A DNA stretch of 64,000 nucleotides, taken from assembly GCA_045591175.1 (NCBI GenBank), contig JAZNSI010000039.1, positions 62,001 through 126,000 of the forward strand. The letters run 5' to 3'. The position numbers and the translations under genes are program-made. Each line of letters starts with the position of its first letter. Position 1 is the first letter of the stretch. Below are positions 1 to 8,740 of the stretch, in pieces. This stretch comes from UBA11524 sp045591175 (GTDB lineage Bacteria > Bacillota > Clostridia > Christensenellales > Aristaeellaceae). The notes under the pieces are model-generated. The model made no database searches and was not told the DNA's origin. It was given only the letters and a program-made list of their open reading frames with translations.

Positions 1-702
1 CCTGCCCTGACTCCGGAGAGCTACCGCATGGGCCGTTTGCGCACGCAGTACGACCTGAGCACCCAGGAAGGCCGCACCGATTACGCCAAGGCCTGCGCCG
101 CCATTTTGCAGAAGCTGGAGCCCGTTGAGCGGGAAAACCACCTGCAGGAGCTGGTCGTACAGACGGGCTTCAGTCGGGATGTGTTGCTGGCCCAGATGGG
201 CGTGAGCGCGCCGGCGGTGGGCAAGGCTAACGCACCCCAGTCCCCGATGAACCGGCAGCAGCGCTTCTCCCCCAACCGTAACTCCCCCGCCGCCGTGCAG
301 GAGGAGCCGGACGAGGAGCTGCTGATCTCCATCTTTGGCACCGGGCGCGTCCCCACGGATATCGCCACCGAGGATGATTTCCGCGACCCGCTGCTGCGCA
401 ATCTGTACCTGAGCCTTTCGGAGGGCGCATCCGCTGCCAGCCTGTGCGAGGAACAGGTGGAAGAAGCCACCCGCGCCAGGGTCAGCAAATTGCTGCTCAC
501 GCCCCCTGCGGACGATACGGATCAGCTGATCCGCATGGCGCAGGATTGCCTGGACCGCAATCGCCTGAAGCGCAGCCGCGAGGAGCTTTCCGCCCTGGAG
601 GCCAGCCTCCCCACCCTGAACGGCCCGGACAAGATCGCCGCGCTGCAAAGGGCGCAGCAGCTGATGACGCAGATCAGCAAATACAACGCTCACAGATCCT
701 GA
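1..702 (+). CDS. dnaG: DNA primase DnaG, C-terminal part (5' end cut by window)
   Basis: The reading frame is open from base 1, so the gene starts before the window; only the last 233 codons are present. The visible part is the helical C-terminal region of bacterial primase that contacts the replicative helicase DnaB. The TOPRIM catalytic core and N-terminal zinc domain lie upstream and are not seen. A Pro/Asn/Gln-rich linker (around 240-300) separates a helical bundle containing QEGRTDYAKACAAIL from the C-terminal helices. Assignment rests on these features and on rpoD lying 72 bp downstream, the classic Firmicutes macromolecular-synthesis operon order. Confidence 0.9.
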   Translation, partial: PALTPESYRMGRLRTQYDLSTQEGRTDYAKACAAILQKLEPVERENHLQELVVQTGFSRDVLLAQMGVSAPAVGKANAPQSPMNRQQRFSPNRNSPAAVQEEPDEELLISIFGTGRVPTDIATEDDFRDPLLRNLYLSLSEGASAASLCEEQVEEATRARVSKLLLTPPADDTDQLIRMAQDCLDRNRLKRSREELSALEASLPTLNGPDKIAALQRAQQLMTQISKYNAHRS

Positions 703-774
703 TATCAGGATTTGATTATATATTTCCTGCGGCCTATGCCGCCTATGTGGACCGATGAGTAAGGAGAGATTCTT

Positions 775-1872
<1,098 letters not shown>

Positions 1873-1873
1873 G

Positions 1874-1980
1874 GAGGCTTCGCCTCTTTCCTCGCGATTG
1901 AGTAGGATTTTCCTTTTGAGTCCTACCGCGTGGAGCAACATAGGAAACATAAGCCCTGTCTGCAAAGGCAGGGCTTCTCT
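1874..1980 (+). promoter_or_regulatory. Structured rpoD-trmK intergenic leader
   Basis: The 124 bp between rpoD and trmK hold three possible hairpins: GAGGC/GCCTC at 1874-1886, GTAGGA/TCCTAC around 1901-1926, and AGCCCTG/CAGGGCT at 1952-1975 followed by a weak U-rich stretch (TTCTCTTG). The last resembles a leaky terminator placed just before the trmK ribosome-binding site. It could set the rpoD:trmK mRNA ratio. No convincing promoter was found here. Confidence 0.35.
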
Positions 1981-1996
1981 TGTAGGAGGTGATCCC

Positions 1997-2677
1997 ATGC
2001 TTGACGAACGCCTTTCCCTGGCCGCCGCACTGTACGTGCCCTGCGACTGGGGCGCGGACATCGGCACCGACCACGCCTTTCTCCCCTGCCACCTGTTGCG
2101 GACGGGCACCTGTCAGCATATGATCGCTGCCGACGTGAGCGAAAACGCCCTTTCCCGCGCCCGGGAGAACCTGACCCGGCAGCGGCTCATTGACCGAGCC
2201 GAGGTAGTTTTGGCGGATGGTCTGGATGCGGTGACCCGCAAATGCGGCTGCATTTCCATCATGGGCATGGGCGGCGAGCTGATGGGCAGGATCCTCCGCA
2301 GAGGGCAGGACAAGCTGCAGGGCGCTGTGCTGGTTTTGGGCGCGCACACGGAGCTGCATCTGGTGCGCGAAGCCATCCGCGATGTGGGGTATCATATCGT
2401 GCAGGAGCGGCTGTGCAAGGCCGCTGGCCGGTTCTATGTGTTCTGGCGGGCAGAGGAAAGCCCGGCGGACATGCCGACGGAGGAGGTCCGCTACGGCAGG
2501 CTGCTCTGGCAGGAGGAGCCGACCTTGCTGCGGGAATACGCCGCCTGGCGCAGGCGCGTCCTGCAGGACCGCGAGCGCGGCTTGCTCGCCGCTACCATCC
2601 GGGATGACGAAGCCATCCACGAGGTCCAGGCCGACATCGCCTGGTATACGACGAAATTGGAGGAACTCACATGCTGA
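1997..2677 (+). CDS. trmK: tRNA (adenine(22)-N1)-methyltransferase TrmK
   Basis: Rossmann-fold SAM methyltransferase that makes m1A22 in tRNA (YqfN/TrmK family), 226 aa, near the usual 230. The SAM-binding motif is visible near the N-terminus (WGADIGTDHAFLP), with SIMGMGGELMGRIL as the downstream motif. The ATG at 1997 is chosen because TAGGAGGTGATCCC precedes it; the frame is open further upstream but without a ribosome site. The 3' end overlaps the next gene by 7 bp, indicating translational coupling. The same rpoD-trmK-nif3 order occurs in Bacillus. Confidence 0.9.
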   Translation: MLDERLSLAAALYVPCDWGADIGTDHAFLPCHLLRTGTCQHMIAADVSENALSRARENLTRQRLIDRAEVVLADGLDAVTRKCGCISIMGMGGELMGRILRRGQDKLQGAVLVLGAHTELHLVREAIRDVGYHIVQERLCKAAGRFYVFWRAEESPADMPTEEVRYGRLLWQEEPTLLREYAAWRRRVLQDRERGLLAATIRDDEAIHEVQADIAWYTTKLEELTC

Positions 2678-3429
2678 CTGTACAGCAGGTATACGATTTC
2701 ATCAACGAGCGCGCCCCCTTTGAGACGCAGCTTGCCTTCGACAATTCCGGGTTGCTGGTGGGCCATCCGGACAACGAAGTCACCGGCATTCACTTCGCGC
2801 TGGACGTGACCAACCATATCATTGACGAGGCCATCGCAAACGGCGCAAACCTGATCATCACCCATCACCCGATGATGTTCAGTCCCATCAAACGCCTGGT
2901 CGAGACCGATCATCAGGCGCGGCTGCTGTGCCGGATGATCCGCGCGGGCATCAGCCTGATCTCCGCCCACACAAATCTGGATCAGGCTCAGGGCGGCTGC
3001 AATGATGTGCTGGCTGAGACAATCGGCCTGACCGATATTCAGGGCGTGGGCTTCGTCCGCGTGGGCACTCTGCCGTTCCCCATGACGGCAGATGAGCTGG
3101 CGGCGCACATCGGCAACGCCCTGGGCGACATCGTCCGCGTAATGGGCGATTCCTCCGCCGTGATCACCAGGGTCGGCATGTGTTCCGGCGCCGGCGCGGA
3201 TGAATGGCCCGCAGCGGCTGCCATGGGCGCTGAGGCCTTCCTCACCGGCGAGGTGAAGCATCACATTGCCCTGGAGGCTGCTGACGCAGGCGTGGTTATG
3301 CTGGAGGCGGGCCACCATGCCACCGAGGAACCCGGCATTTTCGCCCTTGCGAAGGCTTTACAAATGAGCGAGCTTGGTGTACAATATAATGTACGCGTCT
3401 CTTTGAGCAGCGCAAAGGCATATCAATGA
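2671..3429 (+). CDS. Nif3-like dinuclear metal-centre protein (YqfO/YbgI)
   Basis: NIF3 family protein, 252 aa. The family forms hexameric rings with a dinuclear metal site; its physiological function is still unclear, although some members act on GTP. Metal-ligand motifs are all present: NLIITHHPMMF, the AHTNLD segment, and the C-terminal EAGHHATEEPGI. It lacks the YqfO-type inserted PII-like domain of Bacillus, so it is the short bacterial form. Coupled to trmK by a 7-bp overlap. Confidence 0.9.
   Translation: MLTVQQVYDFINERAPFETQLAFDNSGLLVGHPDNEVTGIHFALDVTNHIIDEAIANGANLIITHHPMMFSPIKRLVETDHQARLLCRMIRAGISLISAHTNLDQAQGGCNDVLAETIGLTDIQGVGFVRVGTLPFPMTADELAAHIGNALGDIVRVMGDSSAVITRVGMCSGAGADEWPAAAAMGAEAFLTGEVKHHIALEAADAGVVMLEAGHHATEEPGIFALAKALQMSELGVQYNVRVSLSSAKAYQ
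3385..3390 (+). promoter_or_regulatory. Candidate -10 box for the zinc-ribbon gene
   Basis: TATAAT lies inside the 3' end of the nif3-like gene, flanked by an inverted repeat (GTAC on both sides, about 3379-3394). No good -35 is visible, so this is a weak call. Confidence 0.3.
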
Positions 3430-3472
3430 ATCCAGCATGCGCACGCGCATGTGTGAATATCAGGAGGTAGCT

Positions 3473-4183
3473 ATGGATCAGCTTACGATGTTGTGGGAGT
3501 ACCAGGTGGAGGACATGAAGGCCGACAAGATGGCGAATGACATTCGCCGCAGCCCGCTCCGCCAGAAGATGGAGAATGACCGCAACCTCTTTATGGAGCG
3601 CCAGAAGCAGTACAAGCAGATCGAGGAGCAGGTGGCTGTCCTCATCGACCGCAAGGACGCCATCCGCGACGCCCTGACCCGCGCCGAGGAGCAGCTGAAT
3701 GGTCTGCAGGCACGTTTTGAGCAGAATCCCCCCGAGGGGCTTGAGGCCGTCCGCGCGTTTATGGCGGAGGTCAGCAAGTGCCGCGAGACCATCGTGGGCT
3801 ACGAGCAGGAGATGAAGCGCCTGACCCAGGAGGCCAACACCAACGATCAGCGCGGCAACTCCATCCGCACCGAGGCGGCCCGTCTGCGCTCTGAGTTTGA
3901 GAAGCTCAAGGCTCAGTACGATCAGGAGATGCCCGCAAAGAAGGCCGAGCAGGAGGCACAGCGCGCCGCTGCCGACAAGAAGGCCGAGGGCATCGACGCC
4001 ACACTGATGGAGCATTACAAGCGCATCAAGAAGCAGATCACTCCGCCGCTTAGCCGCCTGGTGAACGGCCAGTGCTCCGGCTGCAACACTTCCCTGCCCA
4101 GCGCTGTGCTGCACCGCGTCCGCAACGCCTCCGACGAGATCGTCGAGTGCGAGAGCTGCGGCCGCATGATCATCCGCATGTAA
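3473..4183 (+). CDS. Coiled-coil zinc-ribbon protein (CT398/C4-type family)
   Basis: A 236-aa protein with a long, highly charged coiled-coil hairpin (roughly residues 15-185, rich in Glu, Lys, Gln and Arg) and a C-terminal C4 zinc ribbon (CSGC at about 199-202, CESC at about 226-229). This architecture is widespread next to nif3 genes in many bacteria; some members have been linked to RNA or nucleic-acid handling, but function is not settled. The ATG at 3473 is preferred over an upstream in-frame ATG at 3437 because CAGGAGGTAGCT sits just before it. It closes the dnaG-rpoD cluster. Confidence 0.75.
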   Translation: MDQLTMLWEYQVEDMKADKMANDIRRSPLRQKMENDRNLFMERQKQYKQIEEQVAVLIDRKDAIRDALTRAEEQLNGLQARFEQNPPEGLEAVRAFMAEVSKCRETIVGYEQEMKRLTQEANTNDQRGNSIRTEAARLRSEFEKLKAQYDQEMPAKKAEQEAQRAAADKKAEGIDATLMEHYKRIKKQITPPLSRLVNGQCSGCNTSLPSAVLHRVRNASDEIVECESCGRMIIRM

Positions 4184-4192
4184 GCAAAGCAG

Positions 4193-4220
4193 AAGCCGTC
4201 CCGCATGGGGCGGCTTTTTT
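4193..4220 (+). terminator. Rho-independent terminator of the dnaG-rpoD cluster
   Basis: AAGCCGTCCC/GGGGCGGCTT stem with a GCAT loop followed by six T, ten bases after the zinc-ribbon gene stop. Confidence 0.85.
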
Positions 4221-4233
4221 GCTGCATACGAAA

Positions 4234-4260
4234 CGCCCTCCGCCATTGCTGACGGAGGGC
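4234..4260 (-). terminator. Terminator of the 5'-nucleotidase gene
   Basis: GCCCTCCG/CGGAGGGC inverted repeat lying 15 bases beyond the minus-strand stop. The U-run on the minus strand is poor (GTTTCG), so efficiency is uncertain. Confidence 0.6.
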
Positions 4261-4275
4261 CTTGCTATGTTCTGT

Positions 4276-5925
4276 TTACTGGGCAGGAGCTTCGGGCACA
4301 GCCACGATGCGGCCCTGTCCGTAGGGATCAGCGTATTCCTCGCCCACAACGCCGCCCAGCGTGCCGGTGATGTAATCGATCAGCACCTGGTTGTCCAGCT
4401 TCACGTCCTCCTGGAGCATGACGCAGCCGTCGAACATGGTGTAGCCGTCGCCGTTGTTCTTGAGCTTGTAGTTATGGGAAGCCAGGGTGTAGGTCTTGTT
4501 CAGGTCGAGGGGTTCGCCGCCGACCATGACGTTCTTGACGCGGTACTCGCCTTCCACAGCCACGAACATCTTCGCTTCGTCCATCTTCACGGAGGAAGGA
4601 ATGTAGGTGTGGATCTCGTAGGTCATGCCGGAAACCTGCAGGAAGCCGCCGAACTCGCTGGGCACGTCCTTGGCGCCGAACTCCAACGCATCCAGGATCT
4701 GCTGACCGGTGACTTCGATCACGCACATGGCGTTGCCGAAGGGGTGCACCTTCAGGATGTCGTTGAGGGTGATGTTGCCCGCAGCGATATTCACACGGAC
4801 GCCGCCGCCGTTCACGATGGCCACATCAGCGCCGGACTGATCGCGGTAAGCGTCAGCGCACAGGTCGCCCAGATTGGTTTCGGCACTGCGGACGATACGT
4901 ACGTCGGTGGCAGGATCCTTGATCACCAGATCGACCTGGGTGGTGGCAACCACCTGCGCCAGCTTCTCATTCAGCGCGGCAGTGGCATTTTCCACTTCGG
5001 CAGTGATGTCGTTCTCGATCAGCTCGGGAGCCGCGAAGTCGTAAGCCCACTCGTAGATGCCGCACTCCATGGAGCCATTCTCAGCGGAGATGCGCAGGTA
5101 GCCGATGCCCTCCAGCTTGGTGCCGCAGCCGGAACGCAGAACGTCTTCGCCGTTCTTGTTCTTCATGACGACCTGATCCTTATCGTGGCTGTGGCCGTCC
5201 AGCAGCGCATCGATGCCGGTGGTGTTGGCAATCACGTCCGCATAGGTCCAGGGAGCACATTCAGCTTCGTTGCCCAGATGGCCCATGGCGATGACGTACT
5301 GAGCGCCCTCGGCGATAGCAGCGTCAACCGCAGTCTGAACCGCCGCGTAGAGCTTCTCGCCGGTCTCATCCTGGAAGAAGCCGTAGATGAAGTTGCCGGC
5401 GTCATCCATGAAGTAAGCGGGGGTAGAGGAAGTCAGGGTCTTGGGGGTGGTGATGCCCACGAAGGCCACCTTCACGCCGTCATATTCCTTGATGACGTAG
5501 GGCTTGAAGACCAGCTCGCCTTCCTTGTTGAAGTTGGAGCTGATGTAGGGGTAATTGGCCTTCTGGGTCAGCTCGAGGAAGCGATCCATGCCGTAGTCGA
5601 ACTCATGGTTGCCGGGGATGGCAACTTCGTAGCCCACAGCGTTCATCAGGTTGACCAACGCTTCGCCGGTGGTCATGGTGCCCACAGGCTCGCCCTGGAT
5701 GGAGTCGCCATTGTCGACCAGGATCACATGGTTGCCCTGAGCAGCCAGCGCGTCACGGAGCGCAGCCAGACCGGCGTAGCCCCAGCCCTGTTCAATGCCG
5801 CAATGGACGTCGCTGGTAAACAGCACGACCAGATCCTTGGTCAGCGCAGGAGCAGCTTCCTCCGCCATGGCGGCGCAGCCCAGCAGCATCATGGCCGCCA
5901 GGAGCAGTGCAAGGAACTTCTTCAT
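4276..5925 (-). CDS. Secreted 5'-nucleotidase / 2',3'-cyclic phosphodiesterase family metallophosphatase
   Basis: UshA/YfkN-type enzyme that dephosphorylates extracellular nucleotides, 549 aa (UshA is 550). The N-terminal metallophosphatase domain shows the metal ligands: TSDVHCG, VDNGDSIQG, PGNHEFDYG, AMGHLGNE and DGHSHD. The C-terminal nucleotidase domain shows the substrate-binding NGGGVR and GDGYTMFDG. The signal peptide MKKFLALLLAAMMLLGC could be a lipoprotein type (LLGC) or be cut after AMA. No LPXTG or PAP2 extension is present. Likely role is purine/phosphate scavenging at the cell surface. Monocistronic, with its own promoter and terminator. Confidence 0.9.
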   Translation of the reverse strand: MKKFLALLLAAMMLLGCAAMAEEAAPALTKDLVVLFTSDVHCGIEQGWGYAGLAALRDALAAQGNHVILVDNGDSIQGEPVGTMTTGEALVNLMNAVGYEVAIPGNHEFDYGMDRFLELTQKANYPYISSNFNKEGELVFKPYVIKEYDGVKVAFVGITTPKTLTSSTPAYFMDDAGNFIYGFFQDETGEKLYAAVQTAVDAAIAEGAQYVIAMGHLGNEAECAPWTYADVIANTTGIDALLDGHSHDKDQVVMKNKNGEDVLRSGCGTKLEGIGYLRISAENGSMECGIYEWAYDFAAPELIENDITAEVENATAALNEKLAQVVATTQVDLVIKDPATDVRIVRSAETNLGDLCADAYRDQSGADVAIVNGGGVRVNIAAGNITLNDILKVHPFGNAMCVIEVTGQQILDALEFGAKDVPSEFGGFLQVSGMTYEIHTYIPSSVKMDEAKMFVAVEGEYRVKNVMVGGEPLDLNKTYTLASHNYKLKNNGDGYTMFDGCVMLQEDVKLDNQVLIDYITGTLGGVVGEEYADPYGQGRIVAVPEAPAQ

Positions 5926-5984
5926 GGGGAATTCCTCCTTTATTCATATGGGAACGTTCTCTGGGCCCGATTGCCCGTGGCTTC

Positions 5985-6013
5985 ATTATACCATTATTTT
6001 CACGCTGTTTCAA
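5985..6013 (-). promoter_or_regulatory. Sigma-A promoter of the 5'-nucleotidase gene
   Basis: On the minus strand TTGAAA (6008-6013), 17-bp spacer, TATAAT (5985-5990), 60 bp before the start codon. Confidence 0.75.
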
Positions 6014-6053
6014 GGCATTGGAGGGCTGCAGCACAGATTTTGTTTGCCCGGTA

Positions 6054-6083
6054 TCATACACAGGCCCTGCGGGTGCATACATT
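6054..6083 (+). promoter_or_regulatory. Candidate sigma-E promoter for ldt-spoIIIA
   Basis: TCATACA (6054-6060), 15-bp spacer, CATACATT (6076-6083). This matches the mother-cell sigma-E consensus (KMATATT / CATACAHT) and lies 27 bp before the L,D-transpeptidase start. No other promoter for the spoIIIA genes was found downstream. Confidence 0.6.
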
Positions 6084-6109
6084 GCTTCCAGATGGAGGGA
6101 GGCGGAGGG

Positions 6110-6748
6110 ATGAAGCGGTTTGCCTGGCTCCTGCTGATGCTGCTGTTCCTCCCCTCCCAGGCGGAGGAGCCCTTCCTGATCCATGTGGACGTGGAGCAAA
6201 AGCGGCTGACGCTCTTCCGCGGCGATGAGCTCCTCCGCACCTACACCGTGGCCACCGGCGCCTGGGACACGCCGACCCCCGTGGGGGTATTTACCATCAC
6301 CCACCGTTTTTCAGGGCAGATGTGCGGCTTCGGGACATGCTTCCTGGGGCTGAATGTGCCCTGGGGGAATTACGGCATCCACGGCACCAACAAGCCGGAA
6401 AGCATCGGCTACAACGCCTCCCACGGGTGCATCCGCATGAATGTGGCGGACGCGGAAGAGCTGTACCGGCTGGTTCCCAACGGCACGAAGGTGGTCATCG
6501 AGTGCGGCCCCTGGGGGGAGCTGGGCGGAAGCCTTCGCACGCTGAAAAACGGCGATCGTTCCGCCGCGGTATGCGCCGTTCAGCGTAAGCTGCGGGCACT
6601 GGGTTACTACCACGGCTGGCCGGACGGCGTGTTCGGAAACGCCACACAGCAGGCGGTTGACGCCGCCAGACAAGCCTTTCAGCTTCCGCCGAACGGCCTG
6701 GTGGACTGGGCGCTGTATCAGAAACTGGGGCTGATCCCCTTTGAATGA
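6110..6748 (+). CDS. L,D-transpeptidase with C-terminal peptidoglycan-binding domain
   Basis: YkuD-type enzyme, 212 aa, forming 3-3 crosslinks in peptidoglycan or spore cortex. Signal peptide MKRFAWLLLMLLFLPSQA, YkuD catalytic domain (about residues 24-125) with HGTNK and the active-site SHGCIRM, then a C-terminal PG_binding_1 unit (about 140-210). Start at 6110 has GGAGGCGGA upstream. Only 7 bp separate it from spoIIIAA, and a sigma-E-like promoter precedes it, so it is probably mother-cell expressed with the spoIIIA operon. Membership of a wall enzyme in that operon is unusual. Confidence 0.88.
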   Translation: MKRFAWLLLMLLFLPSQAEEPFLIHVDVEQKRLTLFRGDELLRTYTVATGAWDTPTPVGVFTITHRFSGQMCGFGTCFLGLNVPWGNYGIHGTNKPESIGYNASHGCIRMNVADAEELYRLVPNGTKVVIECGPWGELGGSLRTLKNGDRSAAVCAVQRKLRALGYYHGWPDGVFGNATQQAVDAARQAFQLPPNGLVDWALYQKLGLIPFE

Positions 6749-6755
6749 GGTGCAT

Positions 6756-7640
6756 ATGGACTGGAATGAAACGCGGCAATTCCTGGCCCCCTGTTTTCCG
6801 GAGGACGTTCGATCCGAGCTGGACATGCTGCTGCCAGGCGAACTGCGGGAGATCCGCATCCGCGCAAACCGACCCACGGTCTTTTTTACCGCCACGCGAA
6901 CCGCAGCCCTGCCCTGGTCGCCGGATAAGCAGCACCTGGGAACACTGATCGAGGCGCTCACAGAGCACCGTCTATATGCCCGCTCGGAGGAAACCGGGCA
7001 GGGTTACATTACGCTGCGAGGCGGGCATCGTATGGGTCTTTGCGGGCGCGTCAGCAAAACCGACGGACAGTCTGTTTTGACAGATTGCAGCTCTGTGTGC
7101 ATTCGCATTGCCGCGGAATGGCCGGGGGCGGCGGACGAGCTTATAGCCCACATGGCCCACGCACAGAGCGTGCTGATCATCGGCACACCGGGTTCCGGCA
7201 AGACCACCATGCTGCGCGACCTGGCGCGTCAGCTCTCCAGCGGCAGCAAAGCCCGGCAAATCGCCATCGTGGATGAACGCAGCGAGTTGGCCGCCTGCAC
7301 AGAGGGCGTGCCGCAGCTGGATGTCGGCGACTGCGCCGATGTACTTGACGGACTGCCCAAGTCGGAGGCCATCCCCTGGCTGGTGCGCGCGATGTCGCCG
7401 CAAATCATCATCACAGACGAGCTGGGCAGGGATCCGGACGCCGCTGCCGTGCTGGACGCCCATCATTGTGGCGTGGGCGTGTGCGCCTCCGTACACGGCG
7501 CTTCCCTGCAAGATGCGGCCTCTCGCCCTGCCTTGGCAACGCTGATGGCCCGTCGAGTCTTTGACCTGTATGCCGTCCTGTCCCCCGAAGGCGGCGGACA
7601 GATCATCGCAATGCACGACAGGATGGGGAATCCGCTGTGA
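6756..7640 (+). CDS. spoIIIAA: Stage III sporulation protein AA (ATPase)
   Basis: Secretion-type ATPase thought to power the SpoIIIA-SpoIIQ channel between mother cell and forespore; 294 aa (Bacillus 307). Walker A GTPGSGKTTMLRDLAR, Walker B region IAIVDERSE, and the ITDELG motif are visible. The ATG at 6756 is preferred over an in-frame TTG at 6741 that overlaps the previous gene. Its 3' end overlaps spoIIIAB by 4 bp. Confidence 0.95.
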   Translation: MDWNETRQFLAPCFPEDVRSELDMLLPGELREIRIRANRPTVFFTATRTAALPWSPDKQHLGTLIEALTEHRLYARSEETGQGYITLRGGHRMGLCGRVSKTDGQSVLTDCSSVCIRIAAEWPGAADELIAHMAHAQSVLIIGTPGSGKTTMLRDLARQLSSGSKARQIAIVDERSELAACTEGVPQLDVGDCADVLDGLPKSEAIPWLVRAMSPQIIITDELGRDPDAAAVLDAHHCGVGVCASVHGASLQDAASRPALATLMARRVFDLYAVLSPEGGGQIIAMHDRMGNPL

Positions 7641-8128
7641 GCCGGGCCATCATCGCCGTCATGGCTGGGCTGCTCTGCGCGCTGGCCGGCGTGAAGCACG
7701 CCGCCTCCCTGAAGGGCGACGCTGCACGCCTGACCCGCTGGGTACAGATCCTCCGGCACCTGGCACTGCTCTTGAAGGAGGGCACACTGTCCATCCCGGA
7801 GGCATTATGCGCCGCCGCGGACGAGTCGCAGCCGCCGGACAAACTCCTGCACGAACTCGCCAGCCGACTGGCCGCTGCGCCGATGGAGCCCCTTGCCGGC
7901 ATCTTCGAAACGCTGTGCGATACGCAGCTTGAAAAACCGACCTTAGGTCGGTTCTTTACCAAACTCAGTCGTGGCAGCAAGGAGAGCCGCATGCTGGCGG
8001 CAGAGCAATGCGGGGACGAACTGCAGTTGCTCGCGCAGGCTGCCTCACAAAAGGCAGAAAAGGACGCAAAGCTATGGCAGACACTCGGTTTCACCGGCGG
8101 CGTCTGCTTGACCATTCTGATACTTTGA
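7637..8128 (+). CDS. spoIIIAB: Stage III sporulation protein AB
   Basis: 163 aa (Bacillus 171), related to type II secretion GspF-like membrane proteins. N-terminal transmembrane segment (RAIIAVMAGLLCALAGV), a central helical domain, and a C-terminal membrane segment. Starts with GTG within the spoIIIAA stop (GTGA overlap). Identity is supported by position between AA and AC and by length. Confidence 0.9.
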   Translation: MSRAIIAVMAGLLCALAGVKHAASLKGDAARLTRWVQILRHLALLLKEGTLSIPEALCAAADESQPPDKLLHELASRLAAAPMEPLAGIFETLCDTQLEKPTLGRFFTKLSRGSKESRMLAAEQCGDELQLLAQAASQKAEKDAKLWQTLGFTGGVCLTILIL

Positions 8129-8144
8129 CGCGGAGGACGGACGC

Positions 8145-8342
8145 ATGCAGCTGGATATGCTCTTTCAAATCGCGGGCGTGGGTGTGCTGACGACGGTGGT
8201 ATCAGCGGTGCTGGCCAGCTCTGGCCGCTCGGAGCTGGCAAACCTGGCCGCTGTGGCCGGGCTGGCCATCGTGCTGCTGATGGTGGCGGGCCTCCTGGAG
8301 GAGCTGTTCACCAGCGTGCGGACGATCTTCCGGCTGTACTGA
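8145..8342 (+). CDS. spoIIIAC: Stage III sporulation protein AC
   Basis: 65-aa protein with two hydrophobic segments (FQIAGVGVLTTVVSAVLA and LAAVAGLAIVLLMVAG), the expected size (Bacillus 68 aa). Begins 16 bp after spoIIIAB; GCGGAGGACGGACGC precedes the ATG. Confidence 0.93.
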   Translation: MQLDMLFQIAGVGVLTTVVSAVLASSGRSELANLAAVAGLAIVLLMVAGLLEELFTSVRTIFRLY

Positions 8343-8345
8343 TGC

Positions 8346-8732
8346 ATGTCCGCGGTGCAAATTGCGGGCTTCGCGGTCTGCGCCGCCGCGTTGCTGCTCG
8401 TCATGCGCAGGCTTCGGCCGGAGGCAGCCTCGGCGCTTGCCATTGCAGCAGGCGCACTGGCTGCCCTGCTGATCCTGCCCCAGCTGGCGCAGATCGTGGA
8501 CGGCGTGGCTGCCCTGGCCGCCCTTGGCGGCGTGCAGGATGGCTACATGACCCAGCTGCTGAAGATCGGCGGGATCAGCCTGCTGATGGACTTTTCCGCC
8601 CAGGCCTGCCGCGACGCGGGCGAGGACGGCCTGGCCCTGAAGGTCGAGCTGGCCGGACGGGTGATGCTCATCGCGCTGGCGCTGCCAGTCATGCGCGCGC
8701 TGCTCACGCAAATCCTGTCGCTGTCGCCCTGA
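8346..8732 (+). CDS. spoIIIAD: Stage III sporulation protein AD
   Basis: 128-aa polytopic membrane protein (Bacillus 133) with hydrophobic helices through most of its length. ATG lies 3 bp beyond the spoIIIAC stop. Part of the SpoIIIA transmembrane complex. Confidence 0.93.
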   Translation: MSAVQIAGFAVCAAALLLVMRRLRPEAASALAIAAGALAALLILPQLAQIVDGVAALAALGGVQDGYMTQLLKIGGISLLMDFSAQACRDAGEDGLALKVELAGRVMLIALALPVMRALLTQILSLSP

Positions 8733-8740
8733 TCCTGGCG

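Noticed and set aside
4072..6228. Long + strand open frame
   Set aside because: Antisense to the 5'-nucleotidase gene, which has clear catalytic motifs, a promoter and a signal peptide.
8342..8740. N-terminal extension of SpoIIIAE
   Set aside because: The frame is open but overlaps spoIIIAD completely and would give a basic, non-membrane sequence unlike SpoIIIAE.
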